This document shows, piece by piece, positions 1-12,000 of a stretch of 64,000 nucleotides of DNA. Where the stretch lies: positions 21,314,062 through 21,378,061 of the forward strand of contig OU612074.1 of assembly GCA_914767715.1 (NCBI GenBank), in the 5' to 3' direction. The notes beneath the pieces are model-generated. The model had not been told where the DNA came from. It searched no databases and saw nothing but the letters and a program-made list of their open reading frames with translations. The DNA is from Membranipora membranacea. Lineage: Eukaryota > Bryozoa > Gymnolaemata > Cheilostomatida > Membraniporidae. A program made the position numbers and the translations under genes. How positions within the stretch are numbered: position 1 is the stretch's first letter; each line of letters begins with the position of its first letter.

Positions 1-216
1 GTGATACTTTGCACTGGGGAGAACATTGTCACTTCCGTGGAGTGACTCGTCTTGTCCTGATTTGTATAAATGTCTGGTGCAGTAGTCCTCCATTCACTTG
101 TCAAAACACGACCAGCATCATACCTTCTCGGTGCAAATGTCACAAGGCTATCCTGTCCAATTCCATCTACCCACTGCTCTTCGCCTTTTTATTGTTATGC
201 TGTTATTTTGTTTTAG

Positions 217-3200
217 AAACTCATAAAGCATTTGAAAGTCAATGGGGAGATTACCAAAGTCACCTATATGGCAGAATTCCCTCCACATGTGCCAACCAGA
301 TATACCCAACCCCCGAATCTAGTAAGTATTAGCTCTCTTGCATACCGAGGTACAACATTTTATTACAATTATTTTACTAAGGATCAAGTTTCTGTTCCAG
401 GTTCATCTGAACTTTAAAACTTCCGAAAAACTATTAACTTTAGTACACTCTTCCCTTGACCTAATTATTCAACACGGGTGGCTTTTTAACTTCTTGTATC
501 CGGCGGCGGCAAATTCCGCCACTCTCAACATACCGAAAAAGGCTAAACCTGAAAAATGGGTGTTTTCACTAAAAAACAACAAAATAAAGTGGGATGAAAT
601 GTTTTTACCATAACTCAAAGGTTGGCATAGCGATTATACAAGATCCCTCAAACCGTCAGAGTGTCTAAATGTCCTCCGCCGTGAACCTCAAACTGAAAAG
701 TAACCATCACTGATAGCTCGAGCAACCACACCAATTTGTTAAGAGGAAGGGCGGGTACCATGATCTCGACTTAAACAGATTGTGCCTAAAGCTACCATCA
801 TTATCATACATCCAGTGTAGTGTTTGTTTTGACCAGGGAGTTTTGGTTTATTTTTCGACCTTTTAACAATGTCATAGTGAATAAGCTGTAGATCTATTAG
901 CCGTGTGTGGTGACGAAGCTATTATCTTCAGCGTAACAAAAACAACCAGAACTCTATGCTTGTCAGTCAGGGGTGTGGCCAAGATATAACGAAACCCTCT
1001 ACGAACTTACAATGAAAATGTGTTTATATTATAAAAAATTTAAGCTCCAGGTGGAAAGCTGTATCTGAGGACTTTCATGATGTGTTCTGAGAATGTGCGC
1101 TTGCAATTTTAACTTCCAAGTTGTTTTGTTTTTGATTTGGTTCTTGTCCCCCTACATTATCCGCTCATAGAAGAGCTCTATTTTTTATCAATGGGTAGTA
1201 AGATTAAACCTCGCAAACCACAAAGGTATTTGTTGTTGAAAACTTGTGGTCAAATCACGTGATGTTTTCGAAGTTTTCTGCCTCTTTGCCACCATCTCTA
1301 GACTTGACTAATAATAAGCCTTAGTGCCCACTATTCGGTGACAAAACACAGCACCAACTGTGGTAAATAGGTGCGTGGATGGTCAATTCTGCCAGACCAC
1401 AGGCTATGACCAGTTCCGCTGGTTGCTGGCTGAAAAATGTCCTGGTCCAAAGTAAACAACTACCATCAATCTTGTAGCAAGTCATGGACAGGTTATTAGG
1501 AAAGCCTTTGACTTAGGGAAAAATACCTAAATCCCTTTATTTTTAACCCTCTTTCATTATACGCTTAACATAGCAGAGAGAGACGGAATTAAATTTATTT
1601 TTAAGCTCCAGACTTCCATTCTTTGTCATGTTGAGGAACAGGGAAATTGATCCTTTACGTAACGAGAAAGTTGGGTCTTAGCAACATCAGCCTAACAAGA
1701 GGTTTTTTTGGTGATAATCCGGCAAAAAGTTAATGTTTTCAAGTGCAACTTGACATGATTACGTAAAATGTGCTGAATTTGCATTTTTTATCATGATGGA
1801 TTGTGTTGTTTACCCTACTGAAGGCTAAGACGTTGTCCGCCCCATCGACATTGAGTTACTCTGCTTGGTACAACTTTTGCCAACTATGTGTCAAAAACCA
1901 GCTGGTACTTTAGAGCAGGTTATTTCTATATTTTTTCGGAAATTTGCCAAACTTTTACCCCTAGCATTTTTGCAAACCTGTACAAACACCTTGAGCATCC
2001 TTATTCATTTGACTTATAACCAACTTCATTTCTCTTGCAGGTAATAAAAGTAGTCCGTTATCAGATGTATCGATACCAGAATCTCGGCCTAGTTTTCCTC
2101 CGTCATCTAATCCCGCAGTGACCAGAGAGAGTTCTATGCCCTTACAGCCACACAATACCCAGTCACCTCCTCAATCCGCCCCTGTACAGAGCTCACAGCA
2201 CTCTACAGCTGCAGCAGATTCTCGCCCCGTAGCCGGTCTCATATCACAGAACAGATACAGCACCGACTACTCACCTCAGTACCCAGCAGCTGAAAATAAT
2301 GGGTAAGCATTGTACCTAATTACATCAACTGTGGCCATCGAACGAGGGGGGGGGCAAGACTCTGGGGGGGGGGGGGGGGGGGGCTCAGACTAACTGTGTT
2401 ATACAGTCTGAATAATATCTCATTGGTAAACTGTGTTCAATGAAATTGAAGGGAAGGAGTTTAATGTTGCATCATACGGGCCGAAAAGTGGAATATAGTT
2501 TGTATGTTGGTCATTCTATGTTAATACTGATAAGCTTGGCTATCTGGGTTAGATGTGGTTCATCAGCCTATCATCAACGCTATCAGGGTTAAATAAACAC
2601 AAACAAAATATCTATAGCACCTGACATTGGGATAGGTGGATCATTTCTGATAACTCTATTTTGGACTAACATTTATTTTAATTATCATGTCTATTTTACA
2701 GTTTACCGTCTCGAGCTGCGATGTTCAGCACTCACTCAGCGTTCCCAGTATCTCGTGGTGCTTCAGGGCCTTATTACTCAGACTCCCTCCTACAGACTAA
2801 CCCCCTCATCCACCCCTACATCTACACAGGCTCTCCTCAGTATCCTATCCCAGCTGGTGCAGCTAACGGGTCGGCAAACCCGGCTCCAATCGTCAACGGC
2901 AGACACTCAGAAGATCAAAGGTGAGCATCAGATTTTTATTTATTTCAGACCGCCGGGATATTTAATTCAGATTGGGATATTTAACTGCTTGATGATCTTC
3001 TGCAGCAGCGAACAAACAACAGCCTACACCCAGGGTCTGAATATTCTCTAGCTACGGCTGGAATTGAATTATGACAGTGATGTAACGCTATTAGACATGC
3101 CATTGCAATTAATTTATGCGAAGACATGTTTTTATGTCAAAATGTCAGAAGAGTTCAGTTGCCCGTTCTGTACAACCTGTTGTTAATTTATCTGCCTGTC

Positions 3201-3546
3201 ATTGCTGAGTCATCTGGCACAAGTTGGGCGGCAGGAATTTTGGAAACAGTGCCAGCATTCATTCCTGTTTTGCTCAATATTTAACAAAATATTATTGGTC
3301 TAAATGAAGAGCAAGTTGTCCCCTTCTTTACTGAGAGCACACAATTTCATATGATCAATATTTTAACGCATATTTGTTCTCTTTTTCAGTATGGACGTTT
3401 CTGTGCCAGCAAGAATCAACAGAGCTAACTCACAAGATGGATCTAATAACCCAAACTCACCAAACTCCCAGAATGGAGCCCCTCATCCTGCTGCTGCCTC
3501 AGTTCACTCAGTAGAAGGACAGGATCCTGTGTGGAGACCTTACTAA
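217..3546 (+). CDS. RUNX: RUNX-family transcription factor, 3' half (partial; Runt domain upstream of window)
   Basis: C-terminal part of a Runt-related transcription factor, a nuclear DNA-binding regulator of development and proliferation. Four exons join with matching phase: 217-321, 2041-2302, 2702-2920 and 3390-3546 (TAA at 3544-3546). The decisive evidence is the last five residues, VWRPY, the RUNX-specific peptide that recruits Groucho/TLE corepressors. The preceding sequence is rich in Ser, Pro, Asn and Gln, as in RUNX transactivation/inhibition regions, with a Tyr/Pro-rich stretch (HPYIYTGSPQYP) in the third exon resembling the RUNX inhibition domain. All junctions are GT-AG (gtaagt, gtaagc, gtgagc donors) and the reading frame is continuous. 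The DNA-binding Runt domain is not in the window, so the gene is cut by the left edge. The open frame at 9-216 looks like intron ending in a pyrimidine tract. Confidence in the family is high; the exact 5' exon set is unknown. Confidence 0.88.
2346..2383. repeat. poly-G tracts (9 G and 20 G) in RUNX intron
   Basis: Two runs of G, nine at 2346-2354 and twenty at 2364-2383, lie just after the donor of the second visible RUNX exon. The stretch can form G-quadruplexes and is prone to length error in sequencing. Confidence 0.9.
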
Positions 3547-6012
3547 CCTCATTTATAAACCTAAGAATTGATAAGTCATTCCATGATTAGTTAAAATCCA
3601 GTGACCTGTTTATTTTGTGTGGATGTGATTGGTTTATTTTTTATAAACTCATCACTGATTGGGTGAGAGAGAGAATTTTGTCTGAGTGACCATGTGCTAT
3701 GCAACTGAAAGTCAGTATTCTTCTAAATGGTACTTTTTTATGTCGTTTGCCGGTTGAGTTGGTGCTTCTAAATGGAACGTAGTCACTGATCCAAGTCCAG
3801 AGATTTCATGAGTCAATTTGTTTGTATTTTTTCCATTAGTATTAACGCCAAAGTATCTATTCCGCTGCAGCCTTCGCTCAAACCAAAAAGGTACCTCACT
3901 CAATCTAAAAATATTTTGAATTAAAAATTAAAGTGCAAATACTATTTTTTCCTCATAAATGCATTGATATATTCTGGTCCATAGCTAGCATAAAATTATG
4001 TAAATAGAGCACTATGTTTGCATGTATAGTTATGCTTTATCCCTAAATTAGATTTATCGTCAAAGTCCAGATGTTGGAAGCCGTATTATAAATGGTTTTC
4101 CTTTTTCCGAAGTCAGATTAAACTGCTGAGTCCATTATTATTATTTTAGCCATTAATGTAGGTGGCTGAAATTTTTGTCATCAGCTTATTTTACCAAAGT
4201 TATGTACAAAGAATGCCGATATATTATCTAAAAAAAGATCTCTTGTCTATTTATGTAATTACATTAAATATGTATGTTATTTAAAACTTTTGCTTTACTG
4301 GTGGCTTATTTTTATCATTCAAATCAGCTGAGAAAGTAGTTCCTTTTTTTTGTTGAATCCCAGTCTGTATCATGATGTTGCTTTGCTGGTAATATGGACC
4401 AAAGGCTTTATTGCAATCTGCTTTTTTGCTTCATCAGTGTTTCAAAACTGAATCTTTTTGCCGATTGCAGTGTTGACCAACCATGACCAAAATTCTGGCA
4501 AAATGTTTTAAATTTCACTCATTTTCTTTTTACCGTGTATGTATGTATTTCAATTTTTTTTGTTTTTGCCGAAAATAAGCTTTATTCAACCTGGGATGCC
4601 AGCATAATAGTCATAGCGCTGCATTTACGTTGCTGAATTCGTTCTTTTTGTCTAGTCGACCTTTGTCATTTCCATGCAAGTACATCTCATTAATCTTTTG
4701 TATTATCTTTGTCTATGATATCAGTATCAATTACATTATATGACTATTACTACATATCAATATTCCACTATATCATACTTTTACAGAATTTCCAAAGAAA
4801 ATATAAAACTTGAAAATAATTTTAACACCATTCTTATTTCTCTCGGGCTTAACATTGGCCTGTTTATATTATTTTATACTAAGAGTTTAACCTTGCTGTT
4901 AAGTCACTGACTTGAAAGGAGCAGTATGGATATCTGGAGGCAATCAGTCGTCAGACTAGTGTATATTTATATCGCGACGGCAAAACCTGGCACTAATACA
5001 TTATATTAGAAGATGTGGTTTGAAAAAGTGGGTTATAGTTAAAAACTTAATAATAGTCATAGCCATCTTTTTTGCGGCTAGTTGAATTTTATTTCATAAT
5101 GAGTTGTCTTACCACGATTAGAGAGAAGGGAATTCTGTACGAAAAGTAATAGCGACAGTTTGCTGAGTTGCTCTCTGGCAGTGTAGCCAGAACTAATTGT
5201 TTAGTCTTCTCACAATCCTTTAGTGAATGGGTCAATTTTTATATGCAGTATTTACGTGAATCATTTTTCGCCTTTGTTTTGGTTTTTTGTTTCCAAATCA
5301 AAGATTGAGTTTTGAGTTTTTTTTGTATATGAAGACTAGTCTCAATTTAAAACTGAGGAACAAATAACATGGACAAATCTCTCCTTGTGCTTTGCTAGAT
5401 TGTATTAGCCTTTAACATGGAGGGAGAATACATGATATTGTAAGAACGAATATCTCAGACATTAGGGGAAAAATTTAATGCTACCAAAACTGACAGTGCT
5501 TCTCGATTATAAGCGACAAGCTCACCGACAATCATAATATGATAAAACTCGTGAGCAAAGAACATATGGGGTAAAACCTATGTTTATACAAAAAAATAAC
5601 ATATCAGCTTTTACTCATCAGTCTTCAAGCTGTAGTAACAAACTTACAGGATTGCAGCAAAGCTTTCTGCATCACTATGATGTCATTATTTAGGTTGCGT
5701 TTCTCGACACTTATTGATGATTAAAGGTGATTAAGTTATGAAATCAGTAGCAAAGACCTGCCGATTTGTTGGCAGTGGCACATTGGTGAGCTTGAGCAAT
5801 CAGACAAAAAATGTGGGACAACATGCAATGCAATAATAAGTAGGTCACAGATAGACGAGAGCAATCTTCAGTTTTTGTCACAGATACGATAAATATTAAG
5901 TCTTTGGTGATTACAATGGAATCCTGTATATCTCTGTTCTGCTGTTGTCTCTGTACTGAAAGCTTGGTAGACTCAGAACCAAGCGCTTTGGAAGTGTTGC
6001 ATATATGGGACT
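3547..6012. other. tail-to-tail intergenic region between RUNX and CCDC81
   Basis: About 2.5 kb of AT-rich sequence between the RUNX stop on the plus strand and the CCDC81 stop on the minus strand. It must hold both 3' UTRs. I see no convincing coding exon, RNA gene or repeat in it; open frames are short and unlike proteins. Confidence 0.6.
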
Positions 6013-9000
6013 CTACACCATTACTCGTGCCCCGGGAATGTAAAATGACTCTTTCCAGAGATTCGTCTCCCCACAGTTGTTGGGTCTGTAATAAGAAAAA
6101 ATGACTGGTTGTGTTTGGTTCATTATAAAGATGTTACTGTTGCTATTAGATGAATTTGTGAGCCTACTCAAAGTGTTAATTCTGAAAAGATAGTTTCTTC
6201 AATAGAACGTCTTTTTAAATACACCTCATGTGACCTTCACCCACAGACCTATAAGTTTTCATCGTGACATCTCTTTTTTAGATACTTTATTGTACTGATT
6301 TGCTAGTCTTATGGGTGGAGAGACATGAGGCTTAGATTTTATTTTACTTTGTGTTAATGGGCAATCCTCAACATTACCTTTTATCTTGAAAGTGAAGGAA
6401 AGAGTGAGAAATGAGAAGGAAATTAAATTGTTTTCTTCCAGTCGTATTGAGGAGAGAGAGGGCAACCAAATCGTATCAGTTATCTCAAGGGCATGCATCA
6501 ACACAGAAAGAGTTATCAGTTAAATTTGATATAGAAATCACTATGCATCTACCATTGCTTACTGTCTGAAATCTACACAAACCTTTTCTTAACCCAATAT
6601 CTGGACATGCTGCTCATATAAATTGAAGCCAGTATGAAGATTATGTGAACAATATAATGACAGGGACTTATTGGGGCAAAGGGCATTGAACCAGGGGTGT
6701 ATTATGAGCCTCCAATAACCTGCTGCACAAAACCTGGGCTTGAGACAAAATTATTATTATTATTATATTATGGTCAGGACATTAAAGTAGTCCAGGACTA
6801 AAATATTTACAATACGCTTCTGCATTTGATTTTGCTAACACAAGAACACTCGAGCCGAAAACCTTAAACTTTGACATAAGCTATTCACAGGTGACAGTAC
6901 AATATCAGCAGCTTTAGAGCAGACATATAGGGACAATATAGCTGGCAGTTCTATCAGCCAGCTTGACCAAAAGTAGCCAAAGTTCCTTAATCAGTTACTT
7001 CTTCTCATCATTAAGGTGTGGGACTCATCCTATTTACATAGCCTGAGAGCTTGAGCTGTCTACATAATTGACCCGGACATACGATTATGTAGCTGCAGCA
7101 CATTTAAATTCAGTTACCAATGGATACTATGGGAAGGCAGTCTAGGTGGGGAATGTTTGAATGTTGGATGGAGAACCGGTTCAGGCTGGTCGAGCTACAT
7201 AAGAAACAAAATGTATAGAGCTGCTGACTTTATAACAAGCTGAGTCGATAGCCCAAAAGAATGATCACTGCTCCTTGTATTATGAGTAGTACTAGCAATT
7301 TACCGACGAAACCAACTAATAATATTTGCGCTAATGTCATTAGATTGCTATTGGATCATTTTCTTTTCTTGCGCAATTTGAAATTCCCCTCGATTATCTC
7401 TCAATGAATCAATCCGACTTCATCGGATATGGCCCCTTCACTGAACAATCCAGAATCTACCCATGTATGTATATGGATGGTTTCGGTTTAACTGTGTATT
7501 ACCTCCCATAGACAGAGGAGAATTATGTTGCACACAAACACTTACCTTCGTTTACATTGTGTGCACCTCTTGTATCTATCACACTGTTCATGTACAAGGT
7601 TACCAGGAGTAATACACCTCAGCCTCTCTTCTATCTCCCTACCCTTCTTATGCTGCGAGGCCTTCACCCACTCCTCCTCGAGGTGGCGACGATTCTTAGT
7701 CAGCCTCTCATACCGACGTGATCGGTCGTCCAACAGCCTACAGACAATAAAACTCGATAATTATTTTGACAATAAAATCTTGTTCCTTTGCCTTTTATCA
7801 ACTTTTACATGGCAGATTGTATAACTGTTGGCATTTCAGAAACATCATCCTCCCTCTAAAAGTTGAGTTTTCTCATAGCACATCAAATATATCAGATTGT
7901 GACTAAAGGCTTGCATGAAAAGATAATAAGTATGAGCAAAACACCTAACTTCTTGGTATAACATTGAATCAATCAGCAAAGCAATGAGCTAAGTCCTTGG
8001 CCGAAGCAACAAAACTTAGATGGCTCGGATCAATTTCTGTGGGATTTATGCCTCATGTTTTGAGAGTAGGCGACTCCCCATTATCGGATCAAGACGTTTT
8101 ACCCAGCCAACAAGCATAATCGTGGTTATCAGTTGAAAAAAGAGAGCAGTAGAAATTCATGATAGCCAACAATTGCTTACATCTATATCCCAAATATTTC
8201 AGGTTTTTTTTAATTTATAGAACAATGATCCTTACAGTATAATAATTTAAATTTACATAACCAAACTCACTCTTCCTTATTTCTCCTTATTTTATCATCT
8301 TCCTCCTCTTGTTCCTGCAGCCTCTTCAGGATCTCAGCTCTCTTCCTATCAGCAACAGTACCGAGCTGCTCCCCAGCTATACGTCGGGCGTGTTCCTTAC
8401 GGGCTACGAGGTCTGCCTCTGTCGTGTCGTGTTTACCAAATACTTCTGTGTCGGGAAGTTTGTCAGGCACTTGTAATGGTTTATATTTCAACTGCGAGGT
8501 AAAAACAAATAATATTCTGATTATTAATATTTCTGATCACGATAAGGACTCAAGTTATGTTTTTAAGAGTCAGGCTTGTTAAATAGTGAGCTGAATGATT
8601 GTGGAAGCTGATTAACTTACAGGTTGTACACTAGTCTCTCGAGATGACTCTCCCTCTACTTAGGAAAGAAACCCAACAGACGGAGAGCGCGGACAAGCGA
8701 TTGATGCATGATTGGTAAATGGTTAGGTATTAGTAAATAACCTGCCACAAGAACATGTTCAGGAAGATTCAATGTTGTTAGTTGTTGAATGAAGAACGTT
8801 GTTTGGAATCTTTTAAATCCAGGTTACCAAATATTCCATGGTAGGATAATCCTCGGGATAAAGACGTATTGGTGAGATCGGATTTCGCGGGTTGTGATAT
8901 TTTGTCTCTTTCGGAGCAGGCCACATACAGTCGGCCTGATTGGTAGCCAAGATATACGCAAGTTTGAGGACTTTGTCCTGATTTTTATTCCACCAATGAG

Positions 9001-12000
9001 CTGATGTGCGCACCGCCATGAAATCCTGAATCTGATGATAGCAGCAAAGAGTATATTTTGAAGGATTGATTGAGGAAATCATGAATGTGAAATTAAGGAC
9101 TAAGCGGTTGAGCGTCAGGAGAGGAAAAGGTAGAGACGGGCTTTGGAACAATGATATTAGCACTGGTATGATTTTGACTATGACAGCAGAATCTACGGAT
9201 CTTGTCGATGGCGATTGGAAATGATGTAATTCTCTATGAGACTTAAGCAACCTATAGCGGCAAAAGAATGTTTAGCAGACCAAGCAGAGTATGAGAAAAA
9301 AATATCTGAGGGTAGCAAAAAGTTTGCTGACTGTCTAAACTCTAAAGACTGCTGGTTTACAACCACTTAATAGTCTAGGAACGAGTGTACGCATGTAATT
9401 GTTGAGTTAAGTACGCCTGACTTTTACTAATATCTGCGTACCTGTGTAGCTAAGGCCTCTTTGTATTTTTCTCTCTCTCCGTATCTCTCCTTCATGAATT
9501 GTTCTCTCTGAGCAGCGAGATCCTCAGCCAGCTGAACCTGTTCTAATCTCTCTAAGAACTCCCTGTCAGCCTTCTCTTTCTTATTCATACCATCCTTGTG
9601 GTCCATCTGTGAAGAGACATGAGACGTTAGAATAATAAGTCACCAATTTTCTTGTAATATTATACTAGAATTCTGTTTTCCAGAAGGACGCTAGGTCACC
9701 ACCAATTAACTGGTCACTTGGAACTACAGAAAGTGGTTTGGCACTGCAAATCTTTTGTTAGATAAAACTATTCCTTGGCCTGAGCAAAAACAATGATTTT
9801 ACAATAATATCACATCCAATACATTTATTTCTGATCCATGTGTTGTGTAGCCTGAATGGCAGGCTGTTAAGAATAAGATTACAATATTTACTCAAATACC
9901 ATTATTTATTACTGGGTGAATGGTTGATTATGGTGTTGTTAAAACCCACATGTTTTTCTAGTTACTAATACTAAAACACCAATATATTTATGTATAGCTG
10001 ATAATTGACTCTTGTGGGTGGGTTTGAGGGTTACCCCCACCCTACTAACCCTCACAGAAGAGTCAGTTGGTGGCTAGTCAATGTCTATTTTTACCTTTTT
10101 TCCATTTTTGGAGATCTGTACGATGCAAGACAGACAAACACTAGAAATACTTGCCCATTTAGCAAATTATGATGCAGCTGGTAATGCTAAAACTAAAAAT
10201 GACGGTAACTCTACATTTATGGGTGAACTGAATCTATGCTGTACCTGTTTTGAGAGATAGCCTTTGAGCTGTTGTTGTTTGAGATAGTGGGGTGGTGTGA
10301 GCGGGCGTCTCTGGAAGATATAAGCTTTTGGGTTCTCTCTCTCAGGCCGAGCGTTTTTCTTATCCTGTAAAGCCTCAGCTACTCCGAGATTAAACGCTGC
10401 CTGTTTCTGAAGTGTGTGACGTCGAGCTAGATTTTTCTCCTGAGAACAAAACACAATGTTTGATAGTCATGAAAACCCTGACTAGACCTCTGGTCTCAAG
10501 CGATGTTTTAGTGGTAGCCTGTCAGAGGTTCCGTTGATAGTATGATCGAGGGGGTGGAGGATCATATGGTTTTAGATTCATAAGGATTTTTTTCTTCACA
10601 TTGTGCACATTGAAGTTAGCTAGTTTTATTCCGACTGTTGTTGACTGGTCCATTTTTAATAACCACGAACCTGTTCTTTGAGGATGAATTCATTGTTTTT
10701 CATGATCTGATAATCGTGTATGATCTTATCTTCTTCCTGTTCCCTTCTCCTCTTCTCGTCCTCGAACGAGACAGGAATATTACGCGCTGCCCTCTGGTGA
10801 CAGAGATAGCACAACTCCTGACCTGCGTTGTTATGTCCACACTCGGACTCTGTAGGTGTAACTACTCGCGGCTAAAAATACAGAGAAGGATATACAATAA
10901 TGTATGACTCATGTTTTATTATAATTTTTACACTTCAGGCTGACAGAAAAAATTTACAAAAGGTCACGATCCCAAATCAGCCATTTCTTTTCTTTTGCTG
11001 CTGTTCTCGTCTTTGCTGTAAGGCGTAAAGAGAGTATGATCATCAATGAGAACATGTCGCCAAAAAAGAACATTTGACCATACGAAGTATATCAGTCTTA
11101 CCTGAGCTGGCCAGGCCATACCGGCAGCGCTGCCAGCTTGCTGCCTCATCTCAGCATCGTAAGCTGACGAGTTGTTGTTATTAGGATTCATTATCGGTGA
11201 GAGTACGGGTCTGCCTGAGTCCATATCCCCGCCGACAGGCATGGTGACACTGCGTCTCATACCGGGAGATGGGGCGCTGCCAATGACAGAACGTCGTGTG
11301 ATGTCACCAGCACCTCCGAGCTGACTGGTACGGCCGCTGTGAAATAGAGATAATTGATTGTTACTGAAGTTTAATAAGGAGTAATTGTTTACTGTTATAC
11401 CAGATGACTGCCATGCCGAAAGAGATGGCAGTCTAGGAGACACAGGGATCCGAGAACTGTATAAAGCTTTAAAACGAGATGTTAGAATAAGAAATGTAGC
11501 GAATGTAATACATACTAGGAAGGTATTCTTGGAGTGAAATCTTCCACACTAAATCCTCCAGCTTGTGCGATAGGGGCTAGCATTCGGGAACCACCTCTCA
11601 GCATATCTTTAGCTGTAAAAATAAACATTTAACGTCTTAGTAACATCTATGACATGGTTTTCAATTTCATTAATAAATGAATAAAATTATATGATCGATG
11701 AACTAGGTCTCTGACAGAATGTCATGGTTACAGCCAGACAATTCTGAGTATGGTTATGTCTGACTTCATCAGCAGATAGCAGATACCGCACATTGATGAG
11801 ATGATTAAAATAGACTCCTATGAAAGATTTCAAACCTGACAACGCTAGCGATAAATATTACATAATGGTAAGATTAGAAGAAACTCTGGTGTCACTCCCC
11901 GTACTGGGCCCTGTTGGAAACTCTCCACATTTGAGACATCAAATTTTTTATCCAGTAACTTTAGCGGATCCCATTTACACAACACTGGTTTACTCAGAAG

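Noticed and set aside
9-216. Open frame running into the first visible RUNX exon
   Set aside because: It ends in a pyrimidine tract and AG typical of an intron, and its composition (Cys, Phe and Leu-rich end) is unlike RUNX. The frame is open by chance.
8813-9250. 145-codon minus-strand frame treated as a separate gene
   Set aside because: Only the 8828-9025 part looks protein-like and has splice sites; the upstream half reads like translated intron.
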